Below, in pieces: positions 37,586 through 48,600 of a stretch of DNA of 64,000 bases; positions within the stretch are counted from its first letter, which is position 1; each line of letters opens with the position of its first letter. The position numbers and the translations under genes are program-made. The notes below the pieces were generated by a model. It did not search any database, had not been told where the DNA came from, and saw nothing but the letters and a program-made list of their open reading frames with translations. This DNA is from Antitrichia curtipendula (lineage: Eukaryota; Streptophyta; Bryopsida; Hypnales; Leucodontaceae). Location of the stretch: assembly GCA_951230915.1 (NCBI GenBank), contig OX579641.1, positions 25,026,254 through 25,090,253 on the forward strand. Direction: 5' to 3'.

Positions 37586-39329
37586 GGAAAATAGGAGATT
37601 TCTGAAAATGAAAATTTTATTGCACGCTTCAATAAAAAAAATTTGAAATTACATGCTACAAGATTTTGGATTTATAACAAAAGACAAGGTATACATTTTT
37701 TAAAATTCAAGTGGAAGGATGCATTTTCAAATTTCCCAAGTATAAACTAAAAGGGTTTACAGTTAAAAAAAATTCAAACACGTCTTATATTTTTTAGACT
37801 TCTAATTGAATTGGTTAGTTTTTGGTAATGGAGGGTATAAGGGTTTGGAAATTGGGAATTCACATCAAGAACATATTACAATGTATTACAATGTAATTCA
37901 AGGATTTTATTTTTAAAATTAGAGGCTATAAGGATTTGGAAAGGAAACAAAATGAAAGATCTATTGGTTTCGAAGGAAGTTGAAGGCTCTAGTCTTGTTA
38001 CTAGATGCTACAAGGTTGAAGGGTTTTGATTTCAAATGAAATAGAAGTTATGTTTTGTTTTGTTATAGTTGAAGCCTTTATGGTGTTGGTAAATTGTTCT
38101 TCCAAGTGTTTAAAATTCAAATCAAATACAAGTTAAATGTTATGTGCTTGTACTTCAAGGGCTTCAAGTTAAAGTACGAGTTATAAGGGTTTGGAAATTC
38201 CTTCAAATACAAGTCAACATTTTTGGGTTCTACTTCAAGGGTTCATTTGTGTTAATGGAAGATTGGAAGATACAAAGATTGGGAATTCAAATCAGATACA
38301 AGTTCTTTTATACTTGGTTAGGATTAAAGGGTTAACTTCTGTAAGTACTACGTAGAGGCTACCAGATTTTGGAATTCCTATGAAATACATGATATAGTTG
38401 TTGGGGATTCAAGTTGCAACCTTGCAGGGGCTATTTCTGTCATCAAAGGCTACAAAGGCTGGGTATTCAATTCAAATATGGAATGGAAAATCTTCAGTTC
38501 TAGTCAAAGGGTCAATTTGTGTAATTAGCAATTACAAGATTAATTCTACTTAATTGGAGGATAAAACTACTGCAAAGGTTTAGGGAACCATCCAATTTGA
38601 AGTTTTTTTTTTGATTTCAGTTCAAACGTTCATTGCTTCATTTCAGTAACAAGAGTCTAATTATGTTTGGATTTAAGAATTGAAATAAAAATATGAAATA
38701 CCTCTTCTTTTATTTTTGGGTTTAGGTTGTTTTTAAAAAACCCCAAAAATGGATACTAGAATTGTTTTGGGAAAAAAACTAATACAATTTGTTTTATTTT
38801 CGGATTCAAATATTTAAGTTAAATGGTTCCTTTGATAATTATAATCTAAACATCTACTTATGTTTGGAATTGAAGTAAAATACAATGGTTTTTTTGCTTT
38901 AAAAAAAGTTCAACGGTTTAGGGTTTGGTAATAGGATAGTATATTAGTACATGAGTACATCAAGTTTTCAAACTCTAGAATCGTACTTTAATTTGAGTTC
39001 ACCATGAGCAATGGAACTCCTAAGCACTAATTGTAATTAACATATCTCATGTGGGTTGTTGTACGTCCTACCACCTCATATATATATAATGAGCTCCTCT
39101 TTCTAGTTTCTATTTTCTAATCTAAAATTTCAAACATGATGATAAATAATTTTTAAATTTTTCTTAGATATTGTACGTAATTGAATGTTTTTTTCCATAT
39201 TTAGCTGTAGGATACTGTATTAGACATTTTGGCTAGTATAAAAATGCTTGGACGAAATTCCTGAAAATTTGAGCAAATAGATTGCAAGATAGTTATCTTC
39301 AACCCCTGAAGAGTGAAGACCTAACAATG

Positions 39330-39512
39330 GTTACTCTATTAGGTGGACCAAAGAGGGTCCCCCTCTTTGTACGTTCACTTAGTTTCTTGCTTTCTTTTCT
39401 GCTCATCTTCTCTTCATTTGCTCTTATTCTCTTCATTTGTCCAACCTTTGGCTTGGCGGTTACTTTTTTTCTCTTAATACAATGGTTTCCATTTGTTATC
39501 AAAAAAAAAAAA
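39330..39512 (+). mobile_element. Retroposed SINE-like or truncated LINE insertion with poly(A) tail
   Basis: A 183-bp sequence ending in 12 or more A residues is bracketed by a perfect 14-bp direct repeat, AAGACCTAACAATG (39316-39329 and 39513-39526). A tail plus target duplication is the hallmark of LINE-machinery retroposition. The body is pyrimidine-rich (CTTTCTTTTCTGCTCATC) and ends TTAATACAATGG...TTATCAAAAA. No clear tRNA-type A and B boxes were seen, so a 5'-truncated LINE is as likely as a SINE. 39,530-40,340 is otherwise empty. Confidence 0.75.
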
Positions 39513-40340
39513 AAGACCTAACAATGTGTCAATGTTTTGACAATGAAATTTTCCAATGAATCTTCCCACTTTGAAATTTTTTTGTGTATGGGATATTGGA
39601 ATGTATTTGAAATTTATAATACAAGCGTACAAAAAAGAAGATTGCTATGTCTAGGGTAGTATGATGTGTGGAATTAATTATTAAATATTGACCGTTGGAT
39701 TTTTTAATTATAACAATTTTGGATGATCAATTGTGTAGGTAAAAATTAGAAAATGCAGCTTCTGGAGAAGAAAAATGATAAGAAGATGAATAGTGCTTTC
39801 CCCACTAGGGAAAAAATTATTTGGAATTTGAGGCAAATGCATTATTTTTAATTTTTAAGAATACACAATGTTTGGAACATTATGCTAATCTTTCCTGGGA
39901 TTCCATCAAATTTGGAATCAGTCCAGTTATTTTTGTGTTTTTAATTGCTCCCATTTTTCTATTACACTACATTTCCAAAAAAAAAATTAAAATACTTTTC
40001 ACATTGAAATCTTCACAATCAAATTGTATAATAGTTTGTAAACTTATTACTGAATAACTTTTTAGTTAAGGAATTATACATGCATCATGCAAAGGAATTC
40101 AACAAGTGAATAATGAATATATGTATTTCATATGCATCATGTAGTACAAAACTGGAAAAGTCTATAGCGCATTTTCCATGATAAAATTTGCATATCCACG
40201 AGTCTTTCTCTAATACTGTTTGTAGTACCGAACTACCAAAGTAGCAAACTAGCAATTCTATAAGCATCGGTAATGATAAGTGTCTAAGTCTACACAAAAT
40301 ATGCTTTACTAATTAGTAATTACCACACTAGGAAATGCAC

Positions 40341-42588
40341 TCAGTCGATGTTCATTGGACTATTTGCAGTGCCGCTGGGTACAGCCTCGTTGTCGTGTGT
40401 GCCGTGCTGCATCGGAAAATCTTCGCCGGATTCAAGTTGAAGTCTACGAACCGCAGACCGAGTTCTCCTCGCCGGTCCGTCTTCTTCCAAAATGGCCCTC
40501 ATAATTTGCGATTGCTTGAGGCTCTCCAGAGCTCGACGTGTATCCGGGCTATGATGTTCAAGCAGGAAATCCAGCCCTTCGTTTTTGAAAGTTTCCCTCC
40601 ACTTAGATTCCGATAATTGAACAAGCTCCGCGGGGTTGGGCATGTTAGGGTCCTCCCCAATACGAACCCCGTTGTCATCGGTGACACGGACTCCATCAAC
40701 GCCCCACAACCATTGCCTGGGGTGAGGTCCAAATTGAAACTTCTTTCTGACCTCGTCCCAATGTCCATTGAAGCATTGGAAGAAAAAATTCCGTTGTCCT
40801 TGGCTATGCTTGTCTTTCATCTGAATCAAGTGGTGGCAGACTTGGACAATTTGATCTGGGTCAGTCTCCCAACCACATTCAGCAGCTACCTGTATCTTGT
40901 CCAACGACGTCATTTTCAATTTCCAGCTCCACACCAAGTCTTTTCCCCACATATTAGATTGATCGGGGGCATTCGTGGCATTGAATTCCCAATGTGGTGG
41001 CATATATGGGACCAAGCCAAACAACTCGTACAAGCGCTCGTAGAAAGGAGCCTTGCACACTGCGCACCGACGACGGACAATCATGAAATTGATGAGGCAA
41101 AATGGGTGGTACAAGTGGTTGCAGGTGCCCAAGTGAATTCCACCTTCAGGGCCGAATGGATTCATACAAATCGGGCACATAGTCCCATCGTGCACAAAAC
41201 TGGAAGGATTTGGCCACTCCAACAACGATTTTCCTTTGTAGTCAATCTTCGATCCAAGCTAATTTTTGTAATCCCAATTGTGTTGGGACCAATCAATGAT
41301 TGTTTTTCTACCACCAAGCTTGATGGTTGCCATGTCGGTATTGAAAAGATCATCCACAAGGGCCCAAGAAGTCAAGCCAAACACTCTTTCTTGATTGTGT
41401 TCACTGTAGCAGTGGTCCATTTTCTTGAACTCTGCTACCAGTTGTCGGATTTTGTCGACGGTGAACACGCATGCCAACTTCCATTGGTAGTACTGCTCCA
41501 CCAAGGCATGCAAACGACTTTGTAATTTTTTGTTCTCGGCTCGCAAGTCGTTCAACTCAGAGCTGTTGTCCCTAACCATGCCCTGAACTTCAGTTTCCAT
41601 TGGTACGTTGGCAGTGGCAATGAATTCGCCGAAAGACAATGAATCATGTTCTGTAAACATGGCAGTACCACCGTGCACATCTTGCACTGGAATTTCAGAA
41701 TCGCGAGTAGGTCCTTGCGCTTGTCCTCGTGGATCCTGACCTTCGTTCATCATTTGTGCTGCTTGTAGAGCTCGCCGAAGCTCCTCTATGTCACGTGCTT
41801 GCTGAGCAATTACTTCGTCCTTGCGCGTGATTTCTTCCCTAAATTTTCCCACATCTTCATACAGAGCATGCATTTCATCACCTCTATCTTATAATTGCAC
41901 CCTCAAGCTCTGTATGGTGTTTGCAGCAGCCATGGCATCAACAACTCCAATAGTTGGTTCATCAGGTGCTTGGAACTGCGCCTCAGCAACTCCAAGCATT
42001 GGTTCCTGAGGGCCATGGAACTGCGCATCAGCATCTTGCTCCGGAAGTTCTCCAAAAAGTGCACGCTCAGCCTTCCGCTTTTGTGCACGTTGTTGTCCTC
42101 TGTTGGTTAACTCCACTACTGTATGAGCCCCATCAGAGTCGTCGTCCGTAGAAGAGGCTAGTGTCTCATACGTATCGAGCGGCTCAATACGTGTGTTGAT
42201 CCTGACCAGCCCTCCTTCGGGAAACCTCATAGCCCCCCTTGCAATTATTCCATTCGCTGGTGTCGATATTTTGATACCAGATGGCGTGCCCTTCAAGGTC
42301 GACCAATCCACCCGCTTGTTCAATCTGACCTCCGCATGTACACCTCGAGCAATGAAAAGGTGAACTTCATTCTTTTTTACGGTGGATACGTTGTACAACA
42401 CATGATATACTTCAATGCATCGTTGTTTGAAGGCCTCATCGATGCAGTATTTCAAGTTCGCTTTATGGAATCGGTGGTGGTAGTTGTGCCGCTCTTCCGG
42501 GAAGGCCTTATCGATGTGGGACCATTCGATGTAATTGGCGCAAGTCTCGAAACTCCACGGGTCAGGCACTTCGTTCCAGCCCCTGAAT
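40341..42588 (-). pseudogene. RING-H2 protein with coiled coil, two in-frame stops, truncated by gap
   Basis: Three open blocks lie in exactly the same frame and are separated only by single stop codons: TAA at 41889-41891 and TAG at 41259-41261. The N-terminal block runs on into the N gap. In order it contains a basic/aromatic N-terminal region (WSHIDKAFPEERHNYHHRF), an acidic linker, a predicted coiled coil (FREEITRKDEVIAQQARDIE and SSELNDLRAENKKLQSRL), a RING-H2 finger C-x2-C-x14-C-x-H-x2-H-x2-C-x10-C-x2-C (CPICMNPFG ... CNHLYHPFC ... CAVC, 41,180-41,055), and an aromatic C-terminal domain (QRNFFFQCFNGHWDEVRKKF). The finger suggests ubiquitin ligase activity. Both stops could derive from CAA and CAG by C-to-T change. 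I recall similar proteins from bryophytes, unverified. It is either a young pseudogene or a truncated but used gene; it faces away from the kinase gene across the gap. Confidence 0.75.
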
Positions 42589-42788
42589 NNNNNNNNNNNN
42601 NNNNNNNNNNNNNNNNNNNNNNNNNNNNNNNNNNNNNNNNNNNNNNNNNNNNNNNNNNNNNNNNNNNNNNNNNNNNNNNNNNNNNNNNNNNNNNNNNNNN
42701 NNNNNNNNNNNNNNNNNNNNNNNNNNNNNNNNNNNNNNNNNNNNNNNNNNNNNNNNNNNNNNNNNNNNNNNNNNNNNNNNNNNNNNNN
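42589..42788. other. Assembly gap (200 N)
   Basis: Exactly 200 unknown bases separate the divergently oriented RING and kinase genes. The missing bases contain the start of the RING gene and probably part of the kinase 5' region. The true gap length is unknown because 200 is a filler value. Confidence 0.95.
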
Positions 42789-42865
42789 CTGACATGCCCT
42801 CCTACGAGTATGTGGTCGAGGCTAGAGCAATAGCGGTAACTTTTTTCGCACGATGAAGCTCTGGA

Positions 42866-44221
42866 ATGATGTGTAGAGAATATGTGAACTACAACGAAGA
42901 AGGATACCACAAGTTGACTGCTGAAGTGCGCCGCGAGTTGGAGACCAAATTTAGAGCATCCGAGCGATTCAACAATTATCAGGATTACTGGTTGCACTCT
43001 GAGTGGTTGGATAAACAAGTGTCGCAGCTGACCACCAATATTGTGGTGAATTGGTGTTATCACATAAAGAAGCAGGATGACGGTAGTGATTGGGACACGC
43101 ATGACAAAGAGTTTGCATCAAAATTGATGGAGATTCAGAAGTTTTCTCAACAGTATTCTTCATCACGTAGAAAGAAACAAGCACCATGGAAAGCGACGCT
43201 TGAAGACCAAATACGAGCTCATTGCGTGAGCGGAACAGTCAAGTGGCTTGAAAGTTGCGTGAAAGTGAATCCCATGCCAAACCAGACCGCGACTGGATCA
43301 TATGGGACCGTGAGGAAGGTGGTGCTCACGAGACTACAAAGCATTCCCAGTTGGATTTGCTTCGCCGGGAAGACTTTGAAGACCTCAGATGAGAAGGAGA
43401 AACGCCAAGCTATTGTGAGTGAGGCGGGGGGTTGTCCAATGATACATCCTGGTATCATAAGACTTGCGTACATCCATCCCAAAACGATGGAAGGCTACAC
43501 ACTATGGTGGAATGGAGGGTCTTTAATTTCTTTCTTGGCCAAGTACAACTCAAAAGTAAGCGAATCATTGGACGTGGATGACATCAGGAGACAACCTGAT
43601 ACAGGGTTGACGCAGGAAGAATTGGGTTGGGTTGCAACTTATCGTAAAAACCGCGTGAACTTGGCTCTATCATTGCTTGTGACAGTGAGAAAATGCCATG
43701 AAGCACAATATTTACACAATGACATTACTCCATCCAACATTTTGCTCCATTTTGATGAATGGAAAGAGAACACAGTGTACATAGGGATTTGCGATTGGGG
43801 GCTTTCTGGCCGAGTGGTAGAGAAGGAGCCATCAAGGTATGGTTATCAAACCATAGAAGAGCTCGAACGAGAGAGAAATCAACGAAAACATGCAGCCCCC
43901 GAATTGTTCTACGTGTATGGAAAGAAGGGATCGGAGACCTCGCTTGAAGTCATGCAAAAAAAACATTTGTACTCCATGGCTGCTGATGCATATGCAACAG
44001 GATGGATAGCATATCAAATTTGGAAAGAAGAATGGGATCCCAAGTATTTTACGACCAAAAATCCAGAACAGTATCAGAATTTGAGGATTAAGCTGTTGAG
44101 CCTCCAGAAAGCAGATGTAGGCGAGAGGGCGTCTGTACCTGACGTTCTAGACACTTTGAGGAAGGCACCTCACTGTTGGACTATGCCTGAGTGTTGTTAT
44201 CGTACACAAAATATTATTTGA
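42866..44221 (+). CDS. Atypical protein kinase-like protein (HND/DWG)
   Basis: A single 451-residue frame starts at ATG 42866; the in-frame TGA at 42854 blocks a longer one, although an upstream exon in the gap is possible. Residues 1-135 are a charged helical region with no known domain. From about 140 a protein-kinase fold can be read: glycine loop GSYGTVRKV (143-151), AGKTL lysine (about 171), HPGIIRLAYIHP, the catalytic loop HNDITPSNILLHF (about 284), CDWG in place of DFG (about 308), AAPELFYV as the APE motif (about 342) and AADAYATGWIAYQIW as the F-helix. The HRD arginine is replaced by Asn, and DFG Phe by Trp. The catalytic Asp, the loop Asn and the metal-binding Asp remain, so activity is possible. 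It is intact and unlike plant receptor kinases; it would be cargo if the giant hAT is real. I recall relatives in mosses and lycophytes, unverified. Confidence 0.7.
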   Translation: MMCREYVNYNEEGYHKLTAEVRRELETKFRASERFNNYQDYWLHSEWLDKQVSQLTTNIVVNWCYHIKKQDDGSDWDTHDKEFASKLMEIQKFSQQYSSSRRKKQAPWKATLEDQIRAHCVSGTVKWLESCVKVNPMPNQTATGSYGTVRKVVLTRLQSIPSWICFAGKTLKTSDEKEKRQAIVSEAGGCPMIHPGIIRLAYIHPKTMEGYTLWWNGGSLISFLAKYNSKVSESLDVDDIRRQPDTGLTQEELGWVATYRKNRVNLALSLLVTVRKCHEAQYLHNDITPSNILLHFDEWKENTVYIGICDWGLSGRVVEKEPSRYGYQTIEELERERNQRKHAAPELFYVYGKKGSETSLEVMQKKHLYSMAADAYATGWIAYQIWKEEWDPKYFTTKNPEQYQNLRIKLLSLQKADVGERASVPDVLDTLRKAPHCWTMPECCYRTQNII

Positions 44222-44814
44222 ACTTTTTAAGGTTTAGTTTGTGGCAGTTTTATAGGAAGACCACACTTTTGTGCTTAGAAGAGCATCAAGCAAGTGTATT
44301 TCGCGGTTGCTATACATTTCATATATAAAGACGTATGTTAAAAATGTTGTAATACAGAATTTGGTCTTTCTTCCATCATGACAATTGTATGACTTTTGTG
44401 AATTTATGAATGTTGAGTAAGCAAACAACTTTGAATGCAAAAGAGCATGGACATATGGTAAATGTTGTGGGCACCTTAAAATTTGAAAGAACCACTGACC
44501 GTAGACTGTAGGGTGCAGAAAGAAATGACTTTGAAATAAATAATACTCTTGAATATGAAAATGAATTGGAAAGAAAGCATATTGTAATTACAAAAGAAGA
44601 GTTGATCCTAAGAAATGTAAAGATTTTGCGTCATTGTGTGAACAGAGGATTTCAATGTGTTCTGAATAATACATCTGGCTGGTATATTAGAACATTGTAT
44701 AATTTGTATTCTATTCTAGTAATTGAATCGGAGAGTATGGATTCTTTATGAAGTGAATTCCAAACTATTTTAATTCACGAAGGTCCTGACAGAAAACGGG
44801 TCTGGGTGAAGCAA

Positions 44815-45073
44815 TGAGCAAGCCAATAAGGGCCCCTCTTCCTTTACTTTGAAATTCACAACGGGAAAAAATATGATTTGATTGAATAAGGGCCCCCTTT
44901 CATTCCCAAAAAAATACTTGAATTTGGGTTCAATTTAAAAAAAATTGGTTCAAAAAATATAAAGGTCCCCTCTTCTTGGAAGTTATTGCTTATAAATTCG
45001 GAAGGCATTATTATTTTTATGTGTACAATGCCAAAAAATATGGTTCAATTGAACGAGGGCCCTTTATTACTTC
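44815..45073. repeat. GGGCCC-CTCTTCC tandem repeat split by the TTAA element
   Basis: Units containing AAGGGCCCCTCTTCCTTTAC, TTGAAATTCACAA and AAAAAATATGRTTYRATTGA occur here two to three times and continue at 62,431-62,592 on the other side of the TTAA element (GTTCCTCTTCCTTTAC, TATGGTTTGGTTG, GGGCCTCCTTTCATTC). The element therefore landed in an existing array. 44,230-44,810, downstream of the kinase, is AT-rich 3' DNA with nothing else seen. Confidence 0.55.
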
Positions 45074-45102
45074 TTAACCCCTAAAGTTCTTTGACTATGT
45101 TC

Positions 45103-45161
45103 CAACGACGCTAGGGTCCGAGCGTGGAGCAGTGAGCTTGTGAGCTGTGAGCATATAACTT
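45103..45161 (+). repeat. Mutator-like element, left terminal inverted repeat
   Basis: It starts CAACGACGCTAGGGTCC and continues with GAGCGTGGAGCAGTGAGC. It pairs with the inverted right end, which starts CAGGGTTGCTAGCAGG and continues GAGCGTGGAGTGGTGAGC. The GTGAGC unit recurs just inside (to about 45,176). Confidence 0.85.
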
Positions 45162-45643
45162 GCAAGCGGTGAGCTTGAAATAGCCTTTTCTTGGAAAATT
45201 TAGGCTCAAATTTTTTAGGAGTAAAGAATCTGTCCAAAAATTTAACAAAAATTCACGATTTACAATTCACATTGGTACCTATAACCGCGGCTCCTATAAC
45301 CGTGGGTGAAGGTGAAGGGTGGTTTTTTGGAGGCAAATAAAACTCTTGGGTATGCATTTCAGATTACGGTGATTTGCAGTAAAGACCTTCTGAAAGAGCA
45401 TCTTGTCTCTATAAATATCAAAGATTCATGTAATTTCACTAGAAATTATTCCACCGAAAATTGGGTGGAATAGAAATGTGTGACTCAGAGAAGATGAAAA
45501 GTAGACCCAAAAAATGGTAGAAAATATTGGATGTACTTCCAAAACAGTCAGTTTTTATAAATGAGGACTATGACATCATAATTTCACCTGTAGCACATGT
45601 TCAGGGTTCAAACATGAAAATACTACCCTCCAAGAAATTACTC

Positions 45644-48600
45644 CTATTTTGCAATCAAAATGATCCCAGCTCGAACTAGAAGTAGCTTCAACTCATTAAA
45701 GCTATAACTTGGTGCATGAATGAACTTGTCATCATGAATGTCCATTTTGCAAAAGTACCTATACAAATAGTATAAGTGCTTACAATTGACGTATTGTGCT
45801 CGGCCTCCAATAGCAGATACCACCATATTGACAAAATCAGGACATGTGCATGAAGGGAATGTACCCACAGTAACTCGATACACATTTTGCTTGGGCTCCA
45901 CTCCGGTCTGCAGTACCACAATTGCACCAAGTGCAGGAAGAGGGACAAGGGTCACTCCTAGAATTTCCCCTTTAATATTTCGAGCACTCTCCCACTTATT
46001 TCGATGCTCAACAGTTGGAGGATTTGCAAGTCTTTTAATCGTTCGGTTGTTCCTCACGGTTGGATGTGCATCTGGATTTGGTGGACATGGTTGGGTGAAA
46101 AAGACCGGCTCAAAAAATTTTGACATGGCAAAAAGGTCCTTAGGCGACAAGGTAGGCCGTTCTTGAAGACAAAAACCGGCATGCTGTAATAGTAAAGTTT
46201 CTTCGCGACTCAAATTTGTCCCTGCCAATATTGGCCAAACTTCAGGTACCTCAGGCCTATCAATGATCCACTTTCGTTTTGTACCTTTCACACAGCGTTC
46301 AATATCATCCCAGCAAAACCAAAAATCCACCACCACTGGGCGCTTAGTTCCATACTCTTCTTTCCTACCACGATATGTAGGAGCAGGGGTTCCCTTTCCA
46401 CCCTTCGCAATTCTTGAGGTACACTTGATGTTTGATGTTTGCTGCTGAGCCCAACATTTTGCATTTGACTTGTGGCTGATTCTAGCAATGTGCCACTTGG
46501 ATGTGTCGCAGTCACTTTCGCATGCTACTGTCACGTACTTTGAATTATTGACTTCACTACAATTTAAGGTGCCTTGCATTGATTCCTCTACCACCTTTGT
46601 AGACCTGGTTTTGACTTGAGGTTGCGAGAAGTTTACTTTGTCTGGTCTATGTGAATCTCCTGCATCACCAATAGGAACATCGAGGCTCCTCTTTGTGCTC
46701 CCAAATATTTCTTCTCCTTCTAGATGTGGTACTCGAGATCCCACGCCATGACCTTCCGGCAATAAATTCAATGCCTCTGCTATTTTTTTGGGACACCCAG
46801 TGCGCCTAGCTACTCTCAACTTCAACTCACTCTTAGATGGTCCTGACCCAGATGTATGCCCTCTAAGGTAAGCTCGGTAGTTTGTCATTTGCATCCAAGC
46901 CCGAATACTGTCATCACAAGTGGCGTCGAATAAACTGTTTCCTTTCTTCCCCGACATTTGAAGCCACTTGTTATGTACAGTTTCGGACAAATTGCAAGAA
47001 GGCATGTCTGCCATCTCTTGTAAAGTAAGCCCCTAAAATGCAACCATCACCAGATGCAATTAAGATAAATCTCAAAATATACCATGCCATTTATATTTGT
47101 AATCGCTTTATAAATTGGCAAGAATGAAAATATTCTATCAACTCTACAAATGTACTATTGAAAGAAAATAAAGAAAGACTTCATTAAAATTTGTTTTTTT
47201 CAACTACTACAAAATAAAAACAAGAAGTTGAAAACATAGTACAATCATCCATACATGGAAAAATTTCTACAGTAGACCCTAATACTCAAATTCTATTTCA
47301 ACAAATACAAGGCGATTGAATTCGTCGGGTTTAACAGTTTTTAAAAAAAATCCACTATGCAAAATCAAAACTCTTTCATTGAAATTTGAAGCTTTAGGGT
47401 TCTCAACAATTTCCGAAATGCAAGCTTCTAGGATGTGAGTGTTTAAAATCATATTACATTTTTTTTTATAACAATCATATTACATTTAGATCCGTCGGAT
47501 CCGACGGATGCATACTTTATTGGAACAAATATTTTTATTCAAAATCTTCTGAAATTTATACACTTCACGTACAACGTTAAAAAAAATCTCTATCAAAACA
47601 TTTAACTGAAAAGAATAAGTAGTAATTCCAAAATAATCTTCATGGATATAGTTCAAATTTATAGATGCCTACTTCACTGAAAATAGAAAAAAAAGTGCAC
47701 ACCAAATAAGATTAACATACCATTGTCATGAAACCTCCCCATTGTAAATAACGAAAATGCCAAAATGCTAGCCAATGCTCCAAATGATGAAGTGCGTCCT
47801 CGGTTGTTGCTCCAGATGATAGCCACCATGATCGGATTGCAAGATAGCGAACCTCCGCTTCATCCAAAGTCTTGGATTCTTTATATTGCTTGCATAATGC
47901 AATGTGTTGTTGTTGTAATGCTGGCTTGATGTGTTTCTGGGTGTGCTTCATAAGAGAATTACTCCAATGCAATAAACATGACCTCTCCCGATTTGTCATG
48001 ACATCATCTGCAGAACCACTACCATATACAATGCGAATTGCATTCCAATTGGCCATTGCACTATCCGCCATGAATCCCTTAAAATTTGGATTGGGTACTC
48101 CATGTTTCTCCATCACAGCATTCAAGGACCTCCAAAATTGTACTTGAATCTCCGTATCTTCTGATTGCATGTCACAAATTGCAATGGTCATAACCTTCTT
48201 GTACTGCGAGTCATACACGTGGCATGCCATGGTGGTCCAGTCCTTCACGCGCTTCACGTGGTCGAACATCATCCACGCATTCTCTAGATCACCTTGTGGT
48301 TGCATCCGCTTTACCAAGTTCACTCCACTTCCAGGCCCCTCCGTGAGCATCTTAAAGAGATAGACTTTTTCTTTGCCTTGGCCTGGGAAGACACTGTCAT
48401 GTATGAACTCGAACTTCGATTCCTTCTTCATGGCCATAATGTTGTCAATGATCCCTCCTTGATTGTTGGAGCGGAAAGAAGAGATAATATTCCGTATACT
48501 AGGACTACTTAGCGATTGAAAGCGCTCCATGACTTCTTCCATTTCATCTCCCTTTAAGATCTTCTTCTCTCCTTCTCCATGGTGAAAAAGGTGGTTCGTA

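Larger units (their letters stand above)
35030..38560. repeat. Degenerate 85-90-bp satellite with local duplications
   Basis: A loose unit runs through the region: GGCTACAAGGGTTTGG, GATTGAAAT(G/C)AAATAC, then TTATTTT and AATTCAAGT(T/G)(C/G)AA(C/G)GG, with about 85-90 bp spacing. Related units appear at 29,000-29,330. Two more recent events sit on top: a 176-bp tandem triplication starting at 35,285, 35,461 and 35,637, and a 984-bp duplication (the 36,010-36,590 segment returning at 36,994-37,600). No gene was found. 38,560-39,315 is AT-rich and empty. Confidence 0.65.

Noticed and set aside
39282..39521. Hydrophobic 79-residue frame
   Set aside because: It spans a retroposed sequence, its target duplication and its poly(A) tail; the Lys run is the tail.
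42336..43102. Open frames running through the N gap on both strands
   Set aside because: The frames are open only because N cannot encode a stop; the flanking parts conflict with the well-supported RING and kinase frames.
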